Assembly: GCF_003688405.1 (NCBI RefSeq)
Contig: NZ_REFC01000014.1
Span: forward strand, 62,001 to 126,000
DNA length: 64,000 bases
Reading direction: 5' to 3'
Source of the DNA: Ulvibacter antarcticus
GTDB lineage: Bacteria > Bacteroidota > Bacteroidia > Flavobacteriales > Flavobacteriaceae
Shown here: piece after piece, positions 53,334-63,000 of the stretch
Layout: the number at the start of each line of letters is the position of its first letter
Numbering within the stretch: position 1 is the first letter of the stretch
The notes under the pieces: model-generated
Told to the model about the DNA's origin: nothing
Databases searched by the model: none
Seen by the model: only the letters and a program-made list of their open reading frames with translations
Translations under genes and position numbers: made by a program

Positions 53334-54689
53334 TTGATTAATTTAGAAAACATACAAACATTTTACTTTGTCGGCATTGGCGGTATAGGCATGAGTGCGT
53401 TAGCTCGTTATTTCAAGTTAAAGGGCAATGCGGTATATGGCTATGATAAAACACCATCTGCTCTTACTAGTTCGTTAGCTTCGGAAGAAATTGAAGTTGG
53501 ATTTGTAGATGATATATCTAATATTCCCACTCAGGTTCTCGACAAGGAACATACGCTAATCGTTTACACGCCTGCCATTCCGAAGCACAACAAATTATTA
53601 CAATATTTCACTGCGGAAGGTTTTTCTACCATAAAAAGAGCAGCATTATTAGGAGAAATAACCAAGGATTCTATATGTCTTGCAGTAGCTGGAACGCACG
53701 GAAAAACAACAACATCTGCTATTTTAGGGCATTTACTGGCTGAATGTAATATGCCTGTCACAGCTTTTTTAGGGGGAATTGCAGAAAATTATAATTCGAA
53801 TTTCATTTATCGGGGACATGAGATCACGGTTGTAGAAGCCGATGAATTTGATCGTTCCTTCTTACAATTACAACCCGATATCGCTTGTGTGACTTCGATG
53901 GATGCCGATCATTTGGATATTTATGGAGATGCTTCAGCTATTGAGGATGCTTTTAGAGATTTTTCTAAATTACTTCCGAAGAGGGAAAACTTTTTATACA
54001 AAAAAGGTCTTCCGTTAGATGGACGAACTGTTGCTGTTGGAGAAGCAGCCGATTTTGAAGCTCAAAATATTCGAATTGAAGATGGCAGTTATGTTTTCGA
54101 TTTAAAAACCCCGCTTACAACCCTAAAAGATCTACAATTTTCTTTACCCGGTCACCATAATCTATTTAATGCTATTACTGCTTTGGGTATGGCAATTTTA
54201 GCAGGTTCCCCAACCGATTGCCTATCCAAAGCTTTATTAAGTTTTAAAGGAGTTCAAAGAAGATTTTCTTACAAAATTAAATCGGATGATTTAGTACTCA
54301 TCGATGATTACGCACATCACCCTACAGAGATTGATGCCTTGTATCAAGCAGTGAGTGAAATGTATCCGGAGGATCGCAAATTAGTCGTCTTTCAGCCACA
54401 TTTATTTAGTAGAACTCGAGACTTTGTTGAGGGTTTTGCACAAAGTCTTTCCAGATTTGACGAGATCGTGTTGCTAGATATTTATCCAGCTAGAGAAGAA
54501 CCTATTGAAGGAATATCGTCTGATTGGTTGTTAGAAAAAATAAAAAATAAAAACAAAAAAATACTTTCAAAAGAAGCGTTAGGAAAAGAAATGATGGCAT
54601 CAAATTGTAGGGTGCAATTGCTTGTAGGTGCCGGAGATATTGGTGCGGAGGTAGATGCGTTAACTCAAAAACTGAAAGATGAAAACTAG
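53334..54689 (+). CDS. murC: UDP-MurNAc-alanine ligase
   Basis: A 451-residue Mur ligase. TTG start at 53334. FVGIGGIGMSALA, AGTHGKTTTSAILG, DEFDRSFLQL, and DDYAHHPTEIDALY. Adds L-alanine to UDP-MurNAc, the first amino acid. Overlaps ftsQ by 11 bases. Confidence 0.96.
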   Translation: MINLENIQTFYFVGIGGIGMSALARYFKLKGNAVYGYDKTPSALTSSLASEEIEVGFVDDISNIPTQVLDKEHTLIVYTPAIPKHNKLLQYFTAEGFSTIKRAALLGEITKDSICLAVAGTHGKTTTSAILGHLLAECNMPVTAFLGGIAENYNSNFIYRGHEITVVEADEFDRSFLQLQPDIACVTSMDADHLDIYGDASAIEDAFRDFSKLLPKRENFLYKKGLPLDGRTVAVGEAADFEAQNIRIEDGSYVFDLKTPLTTLKDLQFSLPGHHNLFNAITALGMAILAGSPTDCLSKALLSFKGVQRRFSYKIKSDDLVLIDDYAHHPTEIDALYQAVSEMYPEDRKLVVFQPHLFSRTRDFVEGFAQSLSRFDEIVLLDIYPAREEPIEGISSDWLLEKIKNKNKKILSKEALGKEMMASNCRVQLLVGAGDIGAEVDALTQKLKDEN

Positions 54690-55395
54690 TTTAATTATAC
54701 TAAAATTCGCGCTTTTAACGATAGCGATAGTTTTGCTTTTCAGTTTTACAAAACGTAGAAATGAGGGTCGAAATTTAACTCATATTGATGTCAGTTTTGT
54801 CGATGAAAACAGTCCTTTTATCACAATTAACACAGTTAATAAATTGTTGATACAAAGTCAAGAGAAAGTTACGAACGTCAATAAAGAAACTTTAGTTTTG
54901 AATGAAATGGAGCAGAGACTCATGGAAAACCCTATGATTCGTGATGCTCAGGTCTTTATCACCGTAGATGGTACACTGGGCGCGAAGATTGAACAACGTA
55001 CGCCCATTGGAAGAGTTATAGGGACTCCCGATTTTTATCTGGATGCGGATGGAAAAAAGATGCCATTGTCGTCTGTGTATTCGGCAAGAGTGCCGTTAAT
55101 CGATGGAAATTCTAAAATGGATTTTGAAAAAGTAACTGAATTACTTTTAAAAATTAATAAAGATCCGTTTATGAAAAAAAGTGTAGTTGGATTGAATGTA
55201 ACAAAAGATGGTTCTATTGAAATGCAATTGAGAAAACAAAATTTTAAAGTGCTGCTTGGGAAACCGGAGGCTATAGAGAAGAAGTTTCAGAATTTTAAAG
55301 CTTTTTATCAGAAAACAAAACAAGATAGTACCCTTACCGAGTATCGCCTTGTGAATTTACAATATGAAAGTCAGGTAGTAGCCACAAAACGATAA
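54679..55395 (+). CDS. ftsQ: division protein FtsQ
   Basis: A 238-residue bitopic protein: short cytoplasmic end, membrane segment about 5-22 (IILKFALLTIAIVLLFSF), then a POTRA-like and beta domain (ENPMIRDAQVFITVDGTLGA-KIEQRTPIGRV). Assigned from position between murC and ftsA and this architecture. Confidence 0.9.
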   Translation: MKTSLIILKFALLTIAIVLLFSFTKRRNEGRNLTHIDVSFVDENSPFITINTVNKLLIQSQEKVTNVNKETLVLNEMEQRLMENPMIRDAQVFITVDGTLGAKIEQRTPIGRVIGTPDFYLDADGKKMPLSSVYSARVPLIDGNSKMDFEKVTELLLKINKDPFMKKSVVGLNVTKDGSIEMQLRKQNFKVLLGKPEAIEKKFQNFKAFYQKTKQDSTLTEYRLVNLQYESQVVATKR

Positions 55396-55400
55396 AGGCA

Positions 55401-56735
55401 ATGGAAAACAATAACATAGCTGTAGGATTAGATATTGGGACCACAAAGATTGTTGCCATGATTGGTAAAACAAACGATTATGGTAAAGTTGAGATCTTGG
55501 GAATTGGGAAATCCAAGAGCCTAGGTGTTCATAGAGGGGTGGTTAATAATATTACTCAGACAATTCAGTCTATCCAGCAAGCTGTTCAGGATGCAGAAAC
55601 GTCTTCAGGAATGAAGATTAAGGATGTCGTGGTAGGAATTGCAGGGCAGCATATAAGAAGCCTTCAGCATAGTGATTATATCACACGAAATAATAGCGAT
55701 GAAGTAATTGATGAAGAAGATATAGATCGCTTATGTAACCAGGTGCATAAATTAGTTATGTTGCCAGGAGAAGAAATATTGCACGTTTTGCCTCAGGATT
55801 TTAAAGTCGATGGACAGGCAGAAGTGAAAGAGCCGATAGGAATGTACGGTGGAAGATTGGAAGCTAATTTCCATGTAGTTGTAGGGCAGGTTTCTTCTAT
55901 TAGAAACGTAGGAAGATGTATTAAAAGTGCAGGTTTAGAGCTTTCAGGAATTACACTTGAACCACTAGCTTCGGCACAAGCAGTTTTAAGTCAGGAAGAA
56001 AAGGAAGCCGGAGTTGCACTAATCGACATAGGTGGTGGAACCTCAGATCTAGCCATTTTTAAAGATGGAATTATTCGTCATACGGCAGTGATTCCTTTTG
56101 GCGGAAATGTAATTACAGAAGATATTAAAGAAGGCTGCTCAATTATAGAAAAGCAGGCGGAATTATTGAAGATAAAGTTTGGATCCGCTTGGCCGGGAGA
56201 GAATAAGGATAACGAGATCGTTTCCATACCCGGCTTAAGAGGCAGGGAGCCTAAAGAGATCACTTTAAAGAACCTGTCAAAAATTATCCATGCCAGAGTA
56301 GTGGAAATCATTGAACAGATCTATTTGGAGATCAAGAATTACGGTCATGAAGAACAAAAGAAAAAATTAATTGCAGGTATTGTACTTACTGGAGGTGGTG
56401 CTCAATTACAGCACTTAAAGCAGTTGGTAGAATACATCACGGGCATGGATACTCGAATTGGATATCCAAACGAACACCTTGCGGGAGATAGTGATAGTGA
56501 AACTACAAGTCCGTTGTACGCCACTGCGGTTGGTTTGGTCTTGAATAGTCTTCAAAGCAAAGAAAAATTCGCAGGGAATAAGCGTTTCGAGGCAAAGGAA
56601 AGCAAGGAAGAAAGGGTGGAAGATGTAAATGAGCCTGAAAAAAATGAAGTAATTAAAGAAGAACCTAAAGAGCGAAAACGCTTTTTTGATAAATGGGCCG
56701 AAAAGTTCAAAGAGTTTTTAGATAATGCCGAGTAA
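55401..56735 (+). CDS. ftsA: division protein FtsA
   Basis: A 444-residue actin-fold protein. VGLDIGTTKIVAMIG (phosphate 1), the 1C SHS2 subdomain (about 85-165), LIDIGGGTSDLAIF (phosphate 2), GIVLTGGGAQLQHL (adenosine motif), and a C-terminal amphipathic helix (RFFDKWAEKFKEFLDN) for membrane attachment after a charged linker. Tethers FtsZ to the membrane. Confidence 0.96.
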   Translation: MENNNIAVGLDIGTTKIVAMIGKTNDYGKVEILGIGKSKSLGVHRGVVNNITQTIQSIQQAVQDAETSSGMKIKDVVVGIAGQHIRSLQHSDYITRNNSDEVIDEEDIDRLCNQVHKLVMLPGEEILHVLPQDFKVDGQAEVKEPIGMYGGRLEANFHVVVGQVSSIRNVGRCIKSAGLELSGITLEPLASAQAVLSQEEKEAGVALIDIGGGTSDLAIFKDGIIRHTAVIPFGGNVITEDIKEGCSIIEKQAELLKIKFGSAWPGENKDNEIVSIPGLRGREPKEITLKNLSKIIHARVVEIIEQIYLEIKNYGHEEQKKKLIAGIVLTGGGAQLQHLKQLVEYITGMDTRIGYPNEHLAGDSDSETTSPLYATAVGLVLNSLQSKEKFAGNKRFEAKESKEERVEDVNEPEKNEVIKEEPKERKRFFDKWAEKFKEFLDNAE

Positions 56736-56835
56736 GAAAGAAAGTCGATACAGTTAGCAATGTATCGAAGACTATAAAAATAAATTAAAAACGATTCTGT
56801 GTAAATAGCAGAATAAACCTCACAAAATTAAAAAT

Positions 56836-58869
56836 ATGAGCAGCGAAAAAGAATTTGATAACATCTCGTTTGATCTGCCAAAGAACCAGTCCAATGTAAT
56901 TAAAGTGATTGGTGTTGGAGGTGGTGGTAGTAATGCCATTAACCACATGTTTAGTCAGGGAATTAAAGGTGTGGATTTTGTTATTTGCAATACAGATTCA
57001 CAAGCTTTGGAAAACAGTCCCGTTCCTATTAAAATTCAGTTGGGTATGTCCCTTACTGAAGGTTTAGGTGCCGGTGCGAATCCTAAAGTAGGTGAAGAAG
57101 CAGCCGTTGAAAGTTTCGATGAACTTGCTTCCATGCTTACTTCCAATACTAAGATGATCTTTATCACTGCCGGAATGGGTGGAGGTACCGGAACAGGTGC
57201 AGCTCCTATCATTGCCAAAATGGCGAAGGATATGGATATTCTTACGGTGGGTATCGTGACAATTCCTTTTCAGTTTGAAGGTAAAATGCGTTGTGAACAG
57301 GCGCACATTGGAGTGGAGAATTTGCGAAACAATGTAGATTCTTTAATTGTTATCAATAATAATAAATTACGTGAAGTATATGGGAACCTTGGATTTAAAG
57401 CAGGGTTTTCGAAGGCAGATGAGGTTTTAGCCACGGCAGCGAGAGGTATTGCCGAGGTAATTACACATCACTATACTCAAAATATTGACTTGCGTGATGC
57501 TAAAACAGTATTAGCTAATAGCGGTACTGCCATTATGGGAAGTGCAAGTGCAGTTGGAGCTAATCGCGCACAAGAAGCGATCTCAAAATCACTGGATTCT
57601 CCTTTATTGAACGACAATAAAATTAAAGGTGCTAAAAATGTACTGTTATTGATTGTTTCGGGGAATGAGGAGATTACTATTGACGAGATTGGTGCTATAA
57701 GTGATTACATTCAAACTGAAGCGGGACATAGCGCAAATATCATTATGGGTGTTGGTGAAGATGAGGCATTGGAAGGAGCCATTGCAATTACTGTAATAGC
57801 TACCGGATTTAATGTTGAGCAGCAAAATGAGATTGTAAATACTGAGGCAAAAAAGATTATACATACCCTGGAAGAAGAGCAAAAAGCGGAGCACAATCTT
57901 ACACCAAAAGATTCCCCTAGGCTAATAGGTGAGAAATCTGGTCCTGTAATTCCTTCTGAAACTCCTAAGGTAATAAAGCATTCTTTGTTTGACGAGGATG
58001 AAGCTAAGGCTGTTAAGGAAATTCCGTTTGAGGGTTATATAGAAACTTCAGAGTTGATCAAGAATATCAAGGTTGTTCATGAGAACATCGACATTCATCA
58101 TTTGGCTGAATTTGAGCAGTTATTAATTAATGAAATCGACGTAAATGATTTTGTTATTGTTTCTCCTGAAGAGAAAGCTGTTTCACAAAAGAAGGTGGAA
58201 AAGACGGAAGAATTTATTATTTCGGAAGTGAATAAAAAGGCTTCAGAAGAAATCGTTACGACTGAAGCTTCAGAAAGTGAAGAGCAGATTTTAATGTTCG
58301 ATCTTCCAATGAATCCTTCTTCAGAAAAAAGTATTCCGAAGAAAATAGAAGAGAAGCCTGAAATTATTACATCCAGAATTGAAGAGATTGAAGTAAAGGA
58401 CCATGTGGAAATAGTCCCTGTAACTGAAATTAGTGATGCGGGAATTAAACGCTACAGTCTTGACGATTATCAAGAAGTAGAAAATCATTTAACTAAGGCT
58501 AAACCTGCGAAAAAACAACTAGCCGCCGAAGAAGAGATCGTTTTTGAAACAAAAACAGTTGATGCTCCTGAAACGAAAGAAATAATTCCTAACGAACAAG
58601 CAGATCCATTAAACACACCTATTTCAAAGCTTTTAAGTGACCGTACAGAAGAGCGTAGAAAGAAAATGAAGGAGTTTAATTATAAGTTTAGAAACAGCGC
58701 CTCTAAGATCGATGAGATTGAGAAGCAACCAGCTTATAAGCGCATGGGTATTGAGTTGGATGATGAGAATAGCTCAGATTCGAATATATCTAGAACTTCG
58801 GTACATACCGATGATGATGATATTGATCTAAGGAAAAATAATTCATTTTTACACGATAATGTCGATTAA
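56836..58869 (+). CDS. ftsZ: division GTPase FtsZ with long C-terminal extension
   Basis: A 677-residue FtsZ, compared with about 380-400 in most bacteria. GTPase core about 20-330 with GVGGGGSNAI, CNTDSQAL and the tubulin signature GGGTGTG (115-121). The extension (about 345-640) is acidic, Glu/Lys-rich and probably disordered, with a charged motif near the end (LSDRTEERRKKMKEFNYKF). It ends in KRMGIELDDENS and an acidic tail; a PAYKRMGIEL stretch could be the FtsA-binding peptide. Forms the division ring. 100-base gap from ftsA with no evident promoter. Confidence 0.96.
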   Translation: MSSEKEFDNISFDLPKNQSNVIKVIGVGGGGSNAINHMFSQGIKGVDFVICNTDSQALENSPVPIKIQLGMSLTEGLGAGANPKVGEEAAVESFDELASMLTSNTKMIFITAGMGGGTGTGAAPIIAKMAKDMDILTVGIVTIPFQFEGKMRCEQAHIGVENLRNNVDSLIVINNNKLREVYGNLGFKAGFSKADEVLATAARGIAEVITHHYTQNIDLRDAKTVLANSGTAIMGSASAVGANRAQEAISKSLDSPLLNDNKIKGAKNVLLLIVSGNEEITIDEIGAISDYIQTEAGHSANIIMGVGEDEALEGAIAITVIATGFNVEQQNEIVNTEAKKIIHTLEEEQKAEHNLTPKDSPRLIGEKSGPVIPSETPKVIKHSLFDEDEAKAVKEIPFEGYIETSELIKNIKVVHENIDIHHLAEFEQLLINEIDVNDFVIVSPEEKAVSQKKVEKTEEFIISEVNKKASEEIVTTEASESEEQILMFDLPMNPSSEKSIPKKIEEKPEIITSRIEEIEVKDHVEIVPVTEISDAGIKRYSLDDYQEVENHLTKAKPAKKQLAAEEEIVFETKTVDAPETKEIIPNEQADPLNTPISKLLSDRTEERRKKMKEFNYKFRNSASKIDEIEKQPAYKRMGIELDDENSSDSNISRTSVHTDDDDIDLRKNNSFLHDNVD

Positions 58870-58890
58870 TAAATAACACTTATTGTCGTT

Positions 58891-58923
58891 AAAACGGATG
58901 CTGTAAAAGGCATCCGTTTTTTT
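58891..58923 (+). terminator. rho-independent terminator of the dcw operon
   Basis: AAAACGGATGC, short loop, GCATCCGTTTTTTT, 22 bases after the ftsZ stop. Confidence 0.9.
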
Positions 58924-58957
58924 GTATTTTGACTTTTTCCAATAGCGTATTAATGTG

Positions 58958-58965
58958 TATCTTCG
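58958..58965 (+). promoter_or_regulatory. possible -7 element (TATCTTCG) before yqeY
   Basis: TATCTTCG matches TAnnTTTG at all but one position; TTGAC at 58929-58933 may be the -33 element, with slightly long spacing. Confidence 0.4.
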
Positions 58966-58985
58966 CAGTCTTAAAACACTAAAAA

Positions 58986-59435
58986 ATGAGCTTACAAACG
59001 CAAGTAATGGACGCAATGAAAACGGCGATGAAATCTAAGGATGTTCAGGCGTTAGAAGCGTTGCGCGCAGTAAAATCTGCCTTGTTATTGGCGCAAACGG
59101 CGACAGGATCTAAGGAAGAAATTAGTGAAGAAGAAGAGATAAAAATTTTACAAAAGCAGGTTAAGCAGCGCAAGGACAGTGCAGCGATTTATAAGCAGCA
59201 AGAACGTGAAGATTTAGCCGCTCCGGAGTTGGCTCAGGCTGCTATCATTGAGCAGTTCTTACCAAAGCAATTAAGTGCAGAAGAAGTTGCAAAAGTTGTG
59301 GATGCTATTATTGCTGAAACTGGAGCCGATTCTATGAAAGATATGGGAAAGGTAATGGGAATGGCAAATGGAAAATTGGCTGGTAAAGCTGATGGAAAGA
59401 CGATTTCTTCAGTGGTAAAAGATAGATTATCTTAA
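58986..59435 (+). CDS. GatB/YqeY domain protein
   Basis: A 149-residue YqeY-type protein (SLQTQVMDAMKTAMKSKDVQ-ALEALRAVKSAL; LPKQLSAEEVAKVV; the GKVMGMANGKLAGKADGKTI C-terminal motif). The domain is shared with the GatB subunit of tRNA amidotransferase and is proposed to bind tRNA. The stand-alone protein has an unclear role. Own promoter likely. Confidence 0.93.
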   Translation: MSLQTQVMDAMKTAMKSKDVQALEALRAVKSALLLAQTATGSKEEISEEEEIKILQKQVKQRKDSAAIYKQQEREDLAAPELAQAAIIEQFLPKQLSAEEVAKVVDAIIAETGADSMKDMGKVMGMANGKLAGKADGKTISSVVKDRLS

Positions 59436-59496
59436 TAAGAAATATTCAACAATCAATTCTCAATTTTGAAGTTGATTTTTTAAATTGAACATTGAG

Positions 59497-59516
59497 ATTC
59501 CTGCCTTCGCAGGAAT
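59497..59516. repeat. short palindrome ATTCCTGC-CTTC-GCAGGAAT
   Basis: Perfect 8-bp arms around CTTC, three bases before the tRNA. Same style as the palindrome at 451-468 near the hydratase gene, so probably one family of small dispersed hairpins. Confidence 0.75.
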
Positions 59517-59518
59517 AT

Positions 59519-59592
59519 GGCCGCGTGGCGCAACTGAATAGCGCATCAGATTTCGGCTCTGAGGGTTGGGGGTTTGAATCCCTTCGCGGTCA
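59519..59592 (+). tRNA. tRNA-Arg (anticodon TCG)
   Basis: 74 nt. Acceptor GGCCGCG pairs with CGCGGTC (one G-T), discriminator A, no encoded CCA. The D-arm is GCGC/GCGC, the anticodon stem TCAGA/TCTGA with a 7-nt loop TTTCGGC giving anticodon TCG, and the T-loop TTTGAAT with a stem containing two G-T pairs. Reads CGA-type arginine codons. Folded by hand. Confidence 0.9.
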
Positions 59593-59816
59593 CGAATAAA
59601 TGGAAAACTCGTACGTTAAATCAAGCTCGCTTGAATTTATAAGTACGGGTTTTTCATTTTCAAAGCGGAGCTTTGAGGTATGCGCGTAGCGAATCCCTTC
59701 GCGGTCACGAATAAATGGAAAACTCGTACTTTAAATCAAGCTCGCTTGAATTTGAAAGTGAAGCTTTTTTATTTTCAAAGCGGAGCTTTTAGAGATCTGG
59801 AATCCCTTTACGTTCA
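59576..59816 (+). repeat. tandem copies of the tRNA-Arg 3' end plus flanking hairpins
   Basis: Unit 1 starts inside the tRNA at GAATCCCTTCGCGGTCACGA (59576-59595) and runs to 59690. Unit 2 (59691-59799) repeats those 20 bases exactly and then the downstream sequence, including a TCAAGCTCGCTTGA hairpin and CAAAGCGGAGCTTTG. A third, degenerate GAATCCCTTTACGTTCA starts at 59800. The hairpin with following T-rich sequence may be the tRNA terminator, copied along with the tRNA end. Confidence 0.88.
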
Positions 59817-60053
59817 TAACAAAGAGTTTTGCAATTGTGAGGCACTATACTTTAAACATGTTTTTTATTTATGTTAATCAATGATTAACAATAGTTTAAG
59901 CATTAATAAAAAACCATAAACAATAATGTTAAAGTCCGATGAACTATATATTGCATTGTAATACATTTACATAGTGTTGGAATGAATTTTGATAAGAATG
60001 CCAGCAGTAAATATACATTCAACAAACATTGTAAAAATATCTAGCGACCGAAC
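59817..60053. other. intergenic, no gene seen
   Basis: AT-rich DNA between the tRNA repeats and the TamB-like gene. A TAG at 60042-60044, in frame with the next gene, limits its start. Confidence 0.5.
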
Positions 60054-63000
60054 GTGGAAGAGGCCCCAAAGAAAAATACAAAAAAGAAAAAACGCTTTAG
60101 AGCACTACGTATTTTTGGAAGAATAATGGCTACGTTGCTAGTCATACTAATTCTGTTAGTCCTCTTTGTTCGAAGTCCGTGGGGACAGGATTTTATTATT
60201 AAAAAAGCTACAAATTTTGTCTCTAATAAAACAAATACTAAAGTTGAGATCGATAAATTTTATCTCACTTTTGATGGCGATTTATTATTAAAGGGTCTTT
60301 ATCTTGAAGACATTAAAGGTGATACTTTAGTATATTCCAAATCTTTAGAAGCCGATATCGCCCTATGGCCATTAATAAAGGGCGAAAGTATTGGTATTGA
60401 TGCATTGGATTGGAATGGCCTTCGAGCCAAAATAATTCGTAAAGACACAGTCTCCGGATATAACTTTCAATTTCTCGTAGATGCATTTGCACCTTCCGAT
60501 AGTTCTGTTGCTGCAGATTCAACGACAGCCGCTACAAATGTCTATTTAGGACGAATTTCATTGGAAGATGTTGATGTTGATTACGCCGACGAAGTTTTGG
60601 GTATTGATAGTAAATTCGTTGTCGGTAAGGCGCTATTAGAAATAGACGAAGTAGATCTTGCCAATATGAGTTTTAAGGCTTCGGAAGGGCATGTAGAAAA
60701 TTCTCGAATTAAATTTCATCAAAGCCCGGTTCCAATCGATCCAAATGCTAAAGCGGTTCCGTTGCCCTTGCTCGTAATTGAAGATCTTAGTTTAAAAACA
60801 GTTTATGTCGATTATGTTTCCTTAGGGGATGGCTTAACAGCCCTTATGGATATTGATGAACTTACTGTAAAAATTCCGAAGGCAAACTTAAGAGAGAACG
60901 ATATAGAACTTAAGGATGTGTTTTTAAGTAATTCGAAAATTACAATTAATTCAATTACTCCAACCAATGTTATTACCGAAAATGTAAATGAAGTAGCTAA
61001 GAAAGTTAAAGAAGATGTTCAGAAGTTCGATTGGCCTGCCTATCGAATTGATATTGGAGCGATCAATTTATCTCAAAATGAATTTAGCTATCAGGTTGGA
61101 AATGCCAAGCCGAAAAAAGGTGTGTTCGATCCTAATGCTATTTTTCTTCGGAACGTCTCTTTGCAAGGTGACAATGTTTTTCTTAAAGATAAGCTTGCCG
61201 GTATAAACCTGAATCAATTGAGTTTTGCAGAAGCTTCAGGCTTTAATCTACATAATTTAGGTTTTAAGTTAAGTATCACAGATAATCTTTTAAATGCTGA
61301 AGAGATTTCAATGGCATTGAATAATAACAAGTTAAAAGGAAGATTAAAATTTGAATATAAGTCTTTATCCGATTTAGTTATTACTCCCGAAACATCCAAG
61401 ATTGCTTTAAATATTTCTTCTTTTCAAGCAGATTTAAAAGATGTCTTTCAGTTTCAACCGTCCTTACGTCAAAATGAATATATAGAAACATTAAGTACAA
61501 AATATATTTCAGGAAATCTAATTGCTAATGGTTATCTGTCATCTGTTCAAATTGCTAGGGCAAATGTGCAATGGGGAAATTCAACTAAAATAACCACCAG
61601 TGGAACAATTACTAATGCAACAGACCCTAATAATCTTAGTTTCAGACTTAAGCCATTACGTGCTTCTACTACCAGGAATGATATTTTAAATTTTGTTGAT
61701 GAGAAAGAACTAAATATCACACTGCCCGAAACTATCGCTATCAATGGGCTATTAAGTGGTTCTGTAGACGATATTACAACAGACTTAAACATTACGACCT
61801 CTCAGGGAATCGCTACTATAAAAGGAAATTTCAGAAATACCAACACCATATCATTCGATGCAAGTATTGCCATAGAAGAATATCGCCTAGACCAATTAAT
61901 GCAAAATGAGCAGTTAGGTCCTATAAGTCTTACTATTAATGGAAATGGAAGTGGCACGACAATTAATTCATTAGATGCAACGATAGCGGCTAATATTTCA
62001 AGTTTCAATTTGAATAATTACGCAATCAAAGACCTTGCTATTGATGGTAACATAAAAAATGGTAGGGGGAAGGTAATTTCTAAATATAAAGATGAAAATC
62101 TAAATGTCGCTCTGGACGCAATTGTTGTTTTAGATTCAATCGCTTCCGAAGCTATAATTGATCTTAATATAATTGGTGCCGATCTTCAAGCCTTGGGACT
62201 TATACAGCGCGATGTTAGAACGGGTCTAAAATTAAGTGCCAATTTTAAAGGCAACACAACGGCCTATGATGTAACTGGAAGTATTGACGACGGGGTTGTG
62301 GTCTATGATAATAAAACATACTTATTGGGAAGCTTTAATGCCGGAGCACATGTTAGAAAGGATACCACGGCATTATTTGTAAAAAACAAAATGCTAGATC
62401 TGGAATTGGAATCCAACACAGACCCCCTTACTTTTAGCAAGGCTTTGCAACGACATGTGGCTAGTTACTTTTATAGAGATGCAAAGTTGCCAGATTCAGT
62501 AGTAAATCCCGTAAATCTAAGGTTGAAGGGAACGGTTAGTCAGGCACCGCTTTTAAAAGAGGTTTTCTTAGTAAATATTCAAGACCTTGATACAATCTCA
62601 GTTGCGATCGATTTTAAGGAAAAAACAAGACAATTGAAAGCGAAAATCGCAGCGCCTCATATTGACTATGCGGGTAATCAAATTGATAGTTTGGCGTTCA
62701 CGATGGATACAGACAGGGATAATTTTAATTTCAATCTAGGATTTCGAGAAATCAATGCCGGACCGTTTGCAATTAAAAGCACCACAATAACTGGTAATCA
62801 GGTGAACAATGAGATGAACTTAGAGTTCTTATCGTATGATGGCGATGAGAAATTGATGCATGTGCAATCACAAATCACAGGTGAAAGAGACCGATTGGTT
62901 TTTAAAGTACTACCAAAAGATTTATTGTTGAATAAAAACGCCTGGACTATTCCTGCCACCAATGAGGTGATCTTCACTGAGAAGAATTTGGAATTTGTGG

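Noticed and set aside
59519-59816. Complete mobile island at the tRNA
   Set aside because: No integrase, cargo genes or larger repeats; only short copies of the tRNA end are present.
59680-59877. 65-residue open frame after the tRNA
   Set aside because: It runs across the duplicated tRNA 3' end and hairpins and has no protein-like pattern.
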